NCBI RefSeq assembly: GCF_003610235.1
Contig: NZ_RAPR01000001.1
Coordinates: 5,022,001-5,086,000 of the forward strand
Direction of reading: 5' to 3'
Origin: Catellatospora citrea
Lineage (GTDB): Bacteria; Actinomycetota; Actinomycetes; Mycobacteriales; Micromonosporaceae
DNA length: 64,000 nucleotides
Shown here: positions 17,013-25,041 of the stretch, in pieces
Layout of the letters: each line of letters starts with the position of its first letter
Numbering within the stretch: position 1 is the first letter of the stretch
Notes under the pieces: generated by a model
Database searches by the model: none
What the model saw: only the letters and a program-made list of their open reading frames with translations
Told to the model about the DNA's origin: nothing
Made by a program: the position numbers and the translations under genes

Positions 17013-19234
17013 GATGTCGACTCCTCAGGCGGTTCGGCCGCTGCGGGGGTGTCAGCGGGAGGGGTGGGTCCGGTCCGGACCGTGGCCGCGACCCGGCCCC
17101 GGTGCGCACCTGCGAGCAGGGACGTCAGGATGTTGCGGGTGCGCTCGGCGGGCCGGACCGGTGGCTCGGCGGCGCCGGGCACGGGGTCGAGCTCGATGAC
17201 CGGCTCCTCGCGCAGCGGCGCGGCGAGGTGCGTCTGCGGCTCGCGTACGGGCAGCTCGCCCTCGGCGGGCGACGTGCTCTCGGCGGCGGGAACGGCCGCG
17301 GTGGACGGCACCGGGGTCGCCGCCGGGACCGGGGCGTTGCCGTCGACGACCAGCTCGCGCGGCAGCAGCACCACCGCGGTGAGCCCGCCGTACGGGGACG
17401 GGCGCAGGGTGACCCGGATGCCGTGCCGGGCGGCGAGCCGCGCGACCACGAACAGGCCCAGCCGGGAGCTGTGCGCGGGGTCGAAGTCGGGCGGGTCGGC
17501 GAGCCGGCCGTTGGCCTCCTCGACGACGGACGCCGGCATGCCGACGCCGCGGTCCTCGATCTCCACCGCGTAGCCGTTGGGCAGCAACTGCCCGGCCACC
17601 GTGACGTGGGTGTCGCGGGGCGAGTAGGCGGTGGCGTTCTCCAGCAGCTCGGCCAGCAGGTGGATGACGTCGCTGACGGCGCGGCCGCGCAGGGCCAGCT
17701 CCTGCGGCGGGACCACGGTGATCCGGGTGAACTCCTCGACCTCGGACACCGCCGAGCGCATCACGTCGTGCAGCGGCACCGGATGCCGCCAGCCCCGGCC
17801 CGGCTTGGCCCCGGCCAGGATCACCAGGTCCTCGGCGTGGCGGCGCATCCGCGCGCCGAGGTGGTCGACGCGGTACAGGTCCTCGAGGTCCTGCGGGTCG
17901 GTGACCCGGCGCTCCATCGCGTCGAGCAGTGCCAGCTGGCGGTGCAGCAGCACCTGGCTGCGCCGCCCGATGTTGAGGAAGACCTGGTTGAGCCCGTTGC
18001 GCAGGGTCGCCTCCTGCACGGCCGAGGCCACCGCGGTCCGCTGCACCAGGGCGAAGGCGTTCTCCAGCTCGTTGAGCTCGTCCTCGATCGGGCCCGGCGG
18101 CGGCACCTCGGCGTCCACGTCCACCTCGACGCCCGCGCGCAGCCGGGCCACCACGTCGGGCAGGCTGTGCTCGGCGACGTGCAGGGCCTGCGTGCGCAGC
18201 GCCTGGATGCGGCGGATGATCGAGCGCGCCACCCGGACCGAGACCAGCGCCAGCACCACGATGACGACCAGGCCCGCGCCGCCGGCCAGGCCCAGCCGGA
18301 GCAGGATCGCGGTGGCCGCGGGCATGGTCGCGTCGATGGTGCGGGTCGCGGCAGCGGACTCCAGGTCGTAGAGCTTGCCGTCGACGGTCGCGTAGTCGGC
18401 GGACCACTGAGTGGCGTCGATGGCCGGGGCCGGTCGGCCGAGGTCGGCGAGCCGGTCCTCGACCGCCCGCATCCGCAGGTAGGCCGCGCCGTCCAGGATG
18501 GCGGTGTAGTGGACCGCGTCGTCGGGGTGCAGGTAGCGGGTCGCGGTGTCGTGCGCGCGCCGCTGCAGGCCGATGAGCGCGACCGCCTCGGACCGCTCCG
18601 CCGCGGACATGCCGCCGGCCGCGATCGCAGCACTGATCAGCGCATTCTCGCGGGCGTAGAGTTCGCGGGCCTCGGTGAGTGCGATGACCGTGCCCGCCTG
18701 GCGGTTCAGCTCGTGGTCGTCGAGGCCGGACACCGACCCGTACAGGCCGAAGGCCTTGTCGATGATCCCGCTGTACAACCACATGATCTGAACCCGGTCG
18801 TACTGGCGGGTGTCCACCACGGCCCGGCCCACCGGCAGCTCCTCCAGGGCCTTGTCGACCGCCGCCAGATGCTGCCTGGTGAGCGCGCTCGCGGCCGCCT
18901 CGGCATCCTCGCTGCCGGTGAGCCGCCGGAACTCGGCCAGCGCCGTGTCGGTCTCGCCCCGCTGGGTGGCCAGTTCGGTCGCCGCGCCCGCCCCGCCGCT
19001 GAGGAAGCGCATGGACAGGGCACGCTCCGCCTGCAGCTCACTGACCAGCTCGTAGGCGGGTTGGCCGAACATGTCCACGCCGGACTTGACGTCGAGCAGG
19101 TTGGCCGCCGGGCCGACCGTCACGGCGGTGCTGAACAGCCACATGCCGAGGAGCGGCACCAGCGGCGCCAGCAGGAGCAGCATCACCCGCGACCTGATCG
19201 ACCAGCTCTGCTGGGAGAAGAAGCGTCGGGGCAT
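17009..19234 (-). CDS. cvnA: Conservon sensor histidine-kinase-like protein CvnA
   Basis: The protein has 741 residues. A membrane helix (about 13-35) is followed by a roughly 270-residue extracytoplasmic region of nitrate/nitrite-sensing (NIT) type, a second helix (about 310-332), a HAMP-like stretch, a dimerisation region (LLHRQLALLDAMERRVTDP) and a GHKL ATPase domain with N-box ELLENATAYSP and G-box DRGVGMP. A standard HisKA phospho-accepting histidine motif is not obvious, as in other conservon sensors. The last 120 residues are Pro/Ala/Glu-rich. First gene of cvnABCD, which usually links an external signal to GTPase-controlled development or secondary metabolism. Confidence 0.93.
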   Translation of the reverse strand: MPRRFFSQQSWSIRSRVMLLLLAPLVPLLGMWLFSTAVTVGPAANLLDVKSGVDMFGQPAYELVSELQAERALSMRFLSGGAGAATELATQRGETDTALAEFRRLTGSEDAEAAASALTRQHLAAVDKALEELPVGRAVVDTRQYDRVQIMWLYSGIIDKAFGLYGSVSGLDDHELNRQAGTVIALTEARELYARENALISAAIAAGGMSAAERSEAVALIGLQRRAHDTATRYLHPDDAVHYTAILDGAAYLRMRAVEDRLADLGRPAPAIDATQWSADYATVDGKLYDLESAAATRTIDATMPAATAILLRLGLAGGAGLVVIVVLALVSVRVARSIIRRIQALRTQALHVAEHSLPDVVARLRAGVEVDVDAEVPPPGPIEDELNELENAFALVQRTAVASAVQEATLRNGLNQVFLNIGRRSQVLLHRQLALLDAMERRVTDPQDLEDLYRVDHLGARMRRHAEDLVILAGAKPGRGWRHPVPLHDVMRSAVSEVEEFTRITVVPPQELALRGRAVSDVIHLLAELLENATAYSPRDTHVTVAGQLLPNGYAVEIEDRGVGMPASVVEEANGRLADPPDFDPAHSSRLGLFVVARLAARHGIRVTLRPSPYGGLTAVVLLPRELVVDGNAPVPAATPVPSTAAVPAAESTSPAEGELPVREPQTHLAAPLREEPVIELDPVPGAAEPPVRPAERTRNILTSLLAGAHRGRVAATVRTGPTPPADTPAAAEPPEESTS

Positions 19235-19360
19235 AACGACCTCATAAGCGCACCGGGGGCGGGACCACGCGAGGGAAACGTGGAAATACTACTGATCTCA
19301 CGGCCCCGGCACACCTTTCGGGTGCCCTCAGTTCACCAGGTAGGACACGAAAAACACGAT

Positions 19361-19386
19361 GACCGGCACCGATACCGGTGCCGGTC
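19361..19386 (-). terminator. Intrinsic terminator of glgB
   Basis: A perfect 10-bp stem (GACCGGCACC / GGTGCCGGTC) with a 6-nt loop, followed on the minus strand by ATCGTGTTTTTCGTG. It lies just past the glgB stop and before the conservon. Confidence 0.75.
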
Positions 19387-19404
19387 ACATGTTGAAGGTC
19401 ATCG

Positions 19405-21246
19405 TCACGCCGGGGCGAACCAGACCGCCCCGTAAGGTCCGACCTGGACGACGGCGTTGCCCTCGGCGTCGGTGCGGATCCGGCCCATGTTGCCGACCCC
19501 GGAGCCGCCGTACACCTCCGCGTCGGTGTTGAGCACCTCCAGCCACGACCCGGTGCGCGGCAGCTTGATCGGGTGGGCGTGCAGCGGGATGCCGGAGAAG
19601 TTGGCCACGCAGGCCAGCAGCTTCTTCGACGTCTTGCCGTGGCGTACGAAGGAGACGGTGTTGCTGCCCGAGTCGTGCGGGTCGATCCAGCTGAACCCGC
19701 CCGGCTCGGTGTCGCGGGCCCACAGCGCGGCGCTGTCGCGGTAGATCCGGTTCAGGTCGCGCACCAGCCCTCGCACGTCACCGTGGTAGTCGGCGTGCGC
19801 CCAGTCGAGCCCGAACTGCTCGCTCCACTCCGATTCCTGGGCCAGCTCCGCACCCATGAACAGCAGCTTCTTGCCGGGGAAGGCGTACATGTAGCCCAGC
19901 AGCCCGCGCAGCCCGGCCAGCCGCTGCCAGCGGTCGCCGGGCAGCTTGCCCATCAGCGAGCGCTTGCCGTGCACCACCTCGTCGTGGCTGAGCGGCAGCA
20001 CCCACTGCTCGTCGAAGGCATAGCAGCTGGGCCAGGTGAGCTGCGCGTGGTGGTAGCTGCGGTGCGACGGGTCCTTCTTGAGGTATTCGAGGGTGTCGTG
20101 CATCCACCCCATGTTCCACTTCATGCCGAAGCCCAGGCCGCCGAACTCGACCGGGCGGGACACGCCCGGCCAGGCCGTCGACTCCTCGGCGATGGTGAGG
20201 ATGCCGGGCTGGTCGGCGTACACGGCGGTGTTGAGCTCCTGGAGGAAGTCGACCGCCTCCAGGTAGGTGTTGCCGCCGAACACGTTGGGCGTCCACTGCC
20301 CGGCCTCGCGCGAGTAGTCGAGGTAGAGCATCGACGCGACCGCGTCCACGCGCAGGCCGTCGACGTGGAACTCCTCGCACCAGTAGCGGGCGTTGGCGAT
20401 CAGGAAGTTGCGCACCTCGCGCCGGCCGTAGTTGAACACCAGCGTGCCCCAGTCGGGGTGCTCGCCGCGCTGGGGATCCTCGTGCTCGTAGAGCGGTGTG
20501 CCGTCGAAGCGGGCCAGCGCCCACTCGTCCCGGGGGAAGTGGGCGGGCACCCAGTCCAGCAGCACGCCGATGCCGGCCTGGTGCAGCCGGTCGACGAGGT
20601 GGCGGAACTGGTCCGGGTCGCCGAAGCGGGCGGTCGGCGCGAAGAAGCCGGTGATCTGGTAGCCCCACGAGCCGCCGTACGGGTGCTCCATCACCGGCAG
20701 GAACTCCACGTGCGTGAAGCCCAGGTCGGTCACGTAGGCGACCAGCTCGTCGGCCAGTTCCTTGTAGGACAGCCCCGGCCGCCACGAGCCCAGGTGCACC
20801 TCGTAGGTGGCCATCGGCCGGGCGTGGTGGTCGGCGCGCTTGCCGCGCCCGGCCATCCAGGACTCGTCGTTCCAGGTGTAGTCGGAGGAGAAGAGCACCG
20901 AGGCGTTCTCCGGGGGGCACTGCGCCGCGACGGCCAGCGGGTCGGCGCGGTAGGTCCAGCGGCCGTCGGCGCCGTGGACCCGGTAGCGGTAGCGCTGGCC
21001 GGCTGCGGCGTGCGGCACCGTGGCCGCCCAGACCCCGCTGCCGCCCTGCGGGCGCATCGGGATGCCGTCGTCGGGCCACCAGCCCGAGAAGTCACCGATC
21101 ACCTGCACCTCGCGGGCGTTCGGCGCCCATACCGCGAAGCGCCAGCCCGTGCCGTCGGGCTCCGGATTGGCCCCGAGCACCTTCCAGAGCCGCTCGTGCC
21201 TGCCCTCGCCGATGAGGTATAGATCAAGATCGCCGATCAGGTTCAT
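19405..21246 (-). CDS. glgB: 1,4-alpha-glucan branching enzyme
   Basis: The protein has 613 residues from ATG 21246. A CBM48 domain (about 30-115) precedes a GH13 barrel with HHFPRDEWAL-type loop (AHFPRD), nucleophile Asp301 in GLRVDAVAS, acid/base Glu354 in TIAEEST and the third acid in LSHDEVVHGK, then an all-beta C domain. It moves alpha-1,4 segments to alpha-1,6 branches. It lacks the extra N-terminal module of the longer actinobacterial GlgB. An in-frame ATG at 21396 overlaps the preceding stop as ATGA and would add 50 residues beginning MSERSERPAG, but these are low complexity and derive from a repeat; GGAGAAG in front of 21246 favours the shorter form. Confidence 0.95.
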   Translation of the reverse strand: MNLIGDLDLYLIGEGRHERLWKVLGANPEPDGTGWRFAVWAPNAREVQVIGDFSGWWPDDGIPMRPQGGSGVWAATVPHAAAGQRYRYRVHGADGRWTYRADPLAVAAQCPPENASVLFSSDYTWNDESWMAGRGKRADHHARPMATYEVHLGSWRPGLSYKELADELVAYVTDLGFTHVEFLPVMEHPYGGSWGYQITGFFAPTARFGDPDQFRHLVDRLHQAGIGVLLDWVPAHFPRDEWALARFDGTPLYEHEDPQRGEHPDWGTLVFNYGRREVRNFLIANARYWCEEFHVDGLRVDAVASMLYLDYSREAGQWTPNVFGGNTYLEAVDFLQELNTAVYADQPGILTIAEESTAWPGVSRPVEFGGLGFGMKWNMGWMHDTLEYLKKDPSHRSYHHAQLTWPSCYAFDEQWVLPLSHDEVVHGKRSLMGKLPGDRWQRLAGLRGLLGYMYAFPGKKLLFMGAELAQESEWSEQFGLDWAHADYHGDVRGLVRDLNRIYRDSAALWARDTEPGGFSWIDPHDSGSNTVSFVRHGKTSKKLLACVANFSGIPLHAHPIKLPRTGSWLEVLNTDAEVYGGSGVGNMGRIRTDAEGNAVVQVGPYGAVWFAPA

Positions 21247-21392
21247 GGCTTCTCCTCGCCGTTCCGGATGCCCCGTTGACCAACGAGCCGAAGCCGTATC
21301 CGCACCGTCCTCGCTGCTCATCGGTTCGCGTGCGGTCGGGGTGGGGCGGGCCTGGCTGTCGGCCGGGCCCGCTGGGCGCTCGCTCCGCTCGC

Positions 21393-22733
21393 TCATCGGA
21401 GCAGGTTTCCGTCAGGGACGATGATCTGAGGGCGTTCACCACCGGCCTGCTCGGCCAGGCGCTCGACCTGGAAGGCGGGCTCCTGGGCGATGGCGCTGCG
21501 GTAGGTCTGCACGGTGCTGGCCGCGATGGTCTGCCAGCCGTACCGCTTGGACACCATGGTCAGCGCGCGCTTGGCGATCTGCTTGGCCTTGACCGGCTCG
21601 GCGAGCAGCGTGCCCACGGCGCCGGCCAGCGCCTCGGGGTTGCTGTGCGGGAAGGTCATGCCGGTCACGCCGGGCTCGACGATCTCGGCCAGGCCGCCGG
21701 TGTCGGCGACGGCCAGCGGCGCGCCGGCCGCGGCGGCCTCCAGGGCGACCATGCCGAACGGCTCGTACAGCGAGGGCACCACGGTGGCGTCGGTGGCCGC
21801 GAGCACGGCGGGCAGTTCGCGCTCGGACAGGAAGCCGATGAAGCTGACCTGCTTGTCGATCTTCAGCTGGTGCGTCGCCTCGACCAGCTGCTCCCGGTAG
21901 GGGCCGTCGCCGGCGATGACCACCCGCAGGCCCGGGTGCTCGTCGGCCAGCTGCGGCACCGCGTCGACCAGGTGCTGCACGCCCTTCTCGTACACCAGCC
22001 GCCCGGCGAAGCCGACCAGCGGGCCGTCCCCGGCGAACCGGGACCGCGCCTCGCGGACCGCCTGCACCGGGGCCTTCCAGACCCGGCCGTCGACGCCGTT
22101 GGGGATGACGTCGACCTTGCCGATGGGCAGGTTGAGCAGCCGGGTGACCTCCCAGCGCATGTACTCCGAGCAGACCAGCACCCGGCAGGCGCGGTGGCCG
22201 AGCCACCACTCGACGGAGTGGATGCTCTTGTTCAGGTCCTCCGGCAGCCAGCCCTGGTGCCGACCGGCCTCGGTGGCGTGGATGGTGGCGACCAGCGGGC
22301 GGCCCAGGTGCTCGGCCAGCGTCACCGCGGTGTGCGTGACCAGCCAGTCGTGGCCGTGGATCACGTCGTAGTCGTCGGCCTCGGCGGCCCGCAGCGCGGC
22401 CCGGGTCAGCGTGTGGTTGAACGCCATCGTCCACGCCAGCAGCGTCGGGGTGGCGAGCGGGAACAGCGGCGGGTCCTCGGGCGCGCGGACGATGCGCACC
22501 CCCTGCACCCCGGGCACCGGCGGGGGAGCGTACTCCTCCAGCGGCGCGCCGGGCGCGTGCCGGGTGACCACGGTGACGTGGTGCCCGGCCATCACCAGCG
22601 AATTGGCCAGCGCATGCACGTGCCGACCGAGACCGCCGACCACAACCGGCGGGTACTCCCAGGAAAGCATCATGATCCGCAGTGGCTTCGATGCCGTCGG
22701 CGGACCCGATGGAACGGGAAGGTTCATGGTCAT
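21393..22733 (-). CDS. GT4 glycosyltransferase, probable alpha-glucan synthase
   Basis: The protein has 446 residues and a GT-B fold. The N-terminus MMLSWEYPPVVVGGLGRHV is the acceptor/donor loop typical of GT4 glycogen-synthase-like enzymes; GFAGRLVYEKGVQHL and EPFGMVALEAAAAG (the E-x7-E region) mark the nucleotide-sugar site. With the branching enzyme just downstream and a debranching-type hydrolase upstream it most likely elongates an alpha-1,4-glucan from ADP- or UDP-glucose. It could instead be a maltose-1-phosphate synthase (GlgM type); sequence alone does not decide. ATG 22733 has GAGGGGG upstream. Confidence 0.85.
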   Translation of the reverse strand: MTMNLPVPSGPPTASKPLRIMMLSWEYPPVVVGGLGRHVHALANSLVMAGHHVTVVTRHAPGAPLEEYAPPPVPGVQGVRIVRAPEDPPLFPLATPTLLAWTMAFNHTLTRAALRAAEADDYDVIHGHDWLVTHTAVTLAEHLGRPLVATIHATEAGRHQGWLPEDLNKSIHSVEWWLGHRACRVLVCSEYMRWEVTRLLNLPIGKVDVIPNGVDGRVWKAPVQAVREARSRFAGDGPLVGFAGRLVYEKGVQHLVDAVPQLADEHPGLRVVIAGDGPYREQLVEATHQLKIDKQVSFIGFLSERELPAVLAATDATVVPSLYEPFGMVALEAAAAGAPLAVADTGGLAEIVEPGVTGMTFPHSNPEALAGAVGTLLAEPVKAKQIAKRALTMVSKRYGWQTIAASTVQTYRSAIAQEPAFQVERLAEQAGGERPQIIVPDGNLLR

Positions 22734-22770
22734 GCGGCCCCCTCGCAGACTCCCGGGCATACGAAATCAA

Positions 22771-22790
22771 GGCACCGGACACTCGGTGCC
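22771..22790. terminator. Short hairpin GGCACCG-N6-CGGTGCC between debranching and GT4 genes
   Basis: A perfect 7-bp stem with a 6-nt loop lies in the gap of about 140 bp between the debranching-type gene and the GT4 gene, both on the minus strand. It could attenuate readthrough; no T-run follows on the minus strand. Confidence 0.35.
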
Positions 22791-22876
22791 GTGTACGCCT
22801 TTGGGGTTGTACAAAGTCTGACTGATACCAATTTCGAGCTGGGGACCTTGTGTTTCGTGTCTGTTACGCTCTGCTA

Positions 22877-24841
22877 CTACTCAGTAGACGTGACGTGAAT
22901 TCTCATCGTCTCGGCCACGCTCCACGCCTGGAACGGGCAGCCCGTGGCCCGGTGCGGGGCGTCGCCGTCGGCGGTCTCGCTGACCGAGCCGAGACCGTGG
23001 TCACCCAGATGGGCCAGCAGTCCGGTCAGCACCTCGCGGGTCGGCAGCCCGGCCCGGCGCAGGGCGTCCCCCAGCGGCCCGATCAGCCACGGCCAGACCG
23101 TGCCCTGGTGGTAGGCCAGGTCGCGGTCACGCAGCGTGCCGCCGTGCACCGGCCGGTAGGCCGGGTCGGCCGGGTCGAGGCTGCGCGGGCCGAGCGGGGT
23201 GAGCAGGGCGTCGGTGATCCGGTGCAGCACCGCCGGGTCCGGTTCCATCGGGGCGTACGGCAGCGAATAAGCCAGCAACTGGTTCGGCCGCAACGCGGCG
23301 TCGTCGGGATCGAGCACGTCGTAGAGGTGGCCGCCCGGCGCGGGGAAGCGCCGCCGGAACGCGGCCTCCGTCACCGCGTGCCGCCGCCGCACGTCGTCGC
23401 TGTGCCGCCCGGCCCGCTCGCGCAGCGCGGCCAGCGCCGCCAGCCCGTTGCACCACAGCGCGTTGATGTCGACGGCCTTGCCCGCGCGCGGGGTCACCCC
23501 CATCCCGTCGACGCGGGCGTCCATCCAGGTCAGCGCCTCGCCGTCGGCGCCCTGCACGAGCAGCCCGTCGCTCTCGTCCACCTTGATCCCGTAGCGGGTG
23601 CCGCGCAGATGCGCCGCCAGCACCTCGTCCAGCGCGGGCACCAGCTCCGCGGCGAGGTCGTCGTCGTCGCTCGCGCGCACGTGCCGGTCGATCGCGTGCA
23701 GGAACCACAGCGTCGCGTCGGCGGTGTTGTAACCGACCGCGCCGCCGTCGGCCGTGTTGGCGAGCATGCCCTCCGACAGCGTCGCCGCGTACGCCCGCAG
23801 CAGCTCCCGCCCCTGCTCCAGGCGTCCGGTGGTCAGAAACAGCCCCTCGTAGGACGTCATCGTGTCGCGTGACCAGGCGCCGAACCACGGGTAACCCGCC
23901 ACCACGTCCGGCCCGGCGGCGGTGGTCACCACGAACGCGTCCGCGGCCAGGGTCAGCCGCGCGGCGTCGGCGTCGGCCGCACCGGCGGTCAGCACCCGGC
24001 GGCGCGCGCGCTCGGTGTCCACGATCGTCGCGGCCGGAGGCGGCTCGACGCTCAGGTCACCGGCCCAGGCGGTCACCTCCAGGGCGTCGCCGGGCTCGGC
24101 CAGCGTCGCGGTGAACCGGCCCGCCAGCAGCAGATCCTCGTTCGGCACGTAGCCGCGGGCGGCCTCCATCCGGTGGTGCACGTTGCGCAGCCAGGTCCCG
24201 TCCGGGGTCCAGCCGGCGTCGGCGGCCCGGTCGGCCCAGGGCCGGGTGTCGGGCGGTCCGGCGGGCGCCGACGCGGGGCCGCCGCCGGTGGCCAGGCGGC
24301 CACGCAGCCGGTACGCGCCGGCGACGACCGCACCCCCGGCGACCTCGTGCACCGGCAGGTCGCCCGCGCGTCGCTCGCCGTGCTGGTCACGCCACGTGCA
24401 CAGGGCCTCCAGGGACAGTTCCACCGGCCCGCCGCCGACGAGCCGGTCCACGACCGCCACGCACGGGGAGCCGTGGCGCATCGCCAGGGTGCGCTCCAGC
24501 ACCGTCGCGCCGATCCGCCAGCGCCACCGGGGCAGGCCGTCCACCAGGGTGAACTCCTCCAGCAGGTGGTGTCCCTGCGGGGCGATCGTGCCGTCGGCCC
24601 ACTCGTGGACGCCCAGTCGCACGATCCGGCCGCCGGGCAGCCGTACCACCGGATCGAGCGCGGCCAGGCCCACGTGCCTGGCGGCCGGAGTGTCCCCGGC
24701 GACCACCAGCAGCGCGTGGTAGCGCCGCGTGCGCAGCCCGCTCACCGTGCCCATCGCGTAACCGCCGCGCCCGTCGGCCACCAGCCACTCCCGCGCCGCG
24801 CCGAGGGCCGGCTCGCCACATACCTGCGTCCCGAATCGCAT
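22877..24841 (-). CDS. Amylo-alpha-1,6-glucosidase-type glycogen debranching enzyme
   Basis: The protein has 654 residues. The N-terminal domain EWLVADGRGGYAMGTVSG with RTRRYHALLV is diagnostic for the bacterial and archaeal debranching family with an (alpha/alpha)6 catalytic domain. YPWFGAWSRDTM, TADATLWF, KAVDINALWCNGL and YHQGTVWPWLIGP are the conserved catalytic-domain motifs. It would remove alpha-1,6 branches. Divergent from the GH63-like gene across 196 bp that contain a direct-repeat element. No clear ribosome site is seen before ATG 24841; TTTTTTGACA sits 12-21 nt upstream. Confidence 0.9.
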   Translation of the reverse strand: MRFGTQVCGEPALGAAREWLVADGRGGYAMGTVSGLRTRRYHALLVVAGDTPAARHVGLAALDPVVRLPGGRIVRLGVHEWADGTIAPQGHHLLEEFTLVDGLPRWRWRIGATVLERTLAMRHGSPCVAVVDRLVGGGPVELSLEALCTWRDQHGERRAGDLPVHEVAGGAVVAGAYRLRGRLATGGGPASAPAGPPDTRPWADRAADAGWTPDGTWLRNVHHRMEAARGYVPNEDLLLAGRFTATLAEPGDALEVTAWAGDLSVEPPPAATIVDTERARRRVLTAGAADADAARLTLAADAFVVTTAAGPDVVAGYPWFGAWSRDTMTSYEGLFLTTGRLEQGRELLRAYAATLSEGMLANTADGGAVGYNTADATLWFLHAIDRHVRASDDDDLAAELVPALDEVLAAHLRGTRYGIKVDESDGLLVQGADGEALTWMDARVDGMGVTPRAGKAVDINALWCNGLAALAALRERAGRHSDDVRRRHAVTEAAFRRRFPAPGGHLYDVLDPDDAALRPNQLLAYSLPYAPMEPDPAVLHRITDALLTPLGPRSLDPADPAYRPVHGGTLRDRDLAYHQGTVWPWLIGPLGDALRRAGLPTREVLTGLLAHLGDHGLGSVSETADGDAPHRATGCPFQAWSVAETMRIHVTSTE

Positions 24842-24966
24842 GCAGCAACTCTGTCAAAAAACCGGGGCAATCGGGATGGTGATCGCGCGACTCCGCCAAA
24901 GTTACGCAGACGTGTAACAGAGGCAGGAGACAATCACGGGGTGGGCGAACAGAGCGGGGAGAACGC

Positions 24967-25041
24967 GTGACCGAGCGTAGCGAGGGAACCGGGTGGCACA
25001 GGGGTCACGCGGCCGACGAGCGTAGCGAGGAGAACGCGTGA
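24967..25041 (+). CDS. 24-codon leader ORF (VTERSE...) coupled to the GH63-like gene
   Basis: GTG 24967 is preceded by GGGGAGAA, a good Shine-Dalgarno, and reads 24 codons (TERSEG near the start, ADERSEENA at the end) to a TGA that overlaps the next GTG by four bases (GTGA). Both halves contain the GAGCGTAGCGAG element, so the ORF may be a by-product of a duplicated repeat that supplies ribosome sites. Whether it is translated is unknown. Confidence 0.4.
   Translation: MTERSEGTGWHRGHAADERSEENA
24973..25037 (+). repeat. Direct repeats GAGCGTAGCGAGG and GAGAACGCGTGAC carrying a ribosome site
   Basis: GAGCGTAGCGAGG occurs at 24973-24985 and 25018-25030; GAGAACGCGTGAC at 24959-24971 and 25030-25042. 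The second copy ends in GAGGAGAAC, which is the Shine-Dalgarno of the GH63-like gene. A 26-bp stretch (25012-25037) matches 24 of 26 positions with the sequence directly upstream of the HdeD-like gene (32291-32316, minus strand). Confidence 0.8.

Noticed and set aside
24854..24859. TTGACA (minus strand) upstream of the debranching gene as a -35 box
   Set aside because: It lies only 12 nt before ATG 24841; a -10 at normal spacing would fall inside the gene and none fits there.
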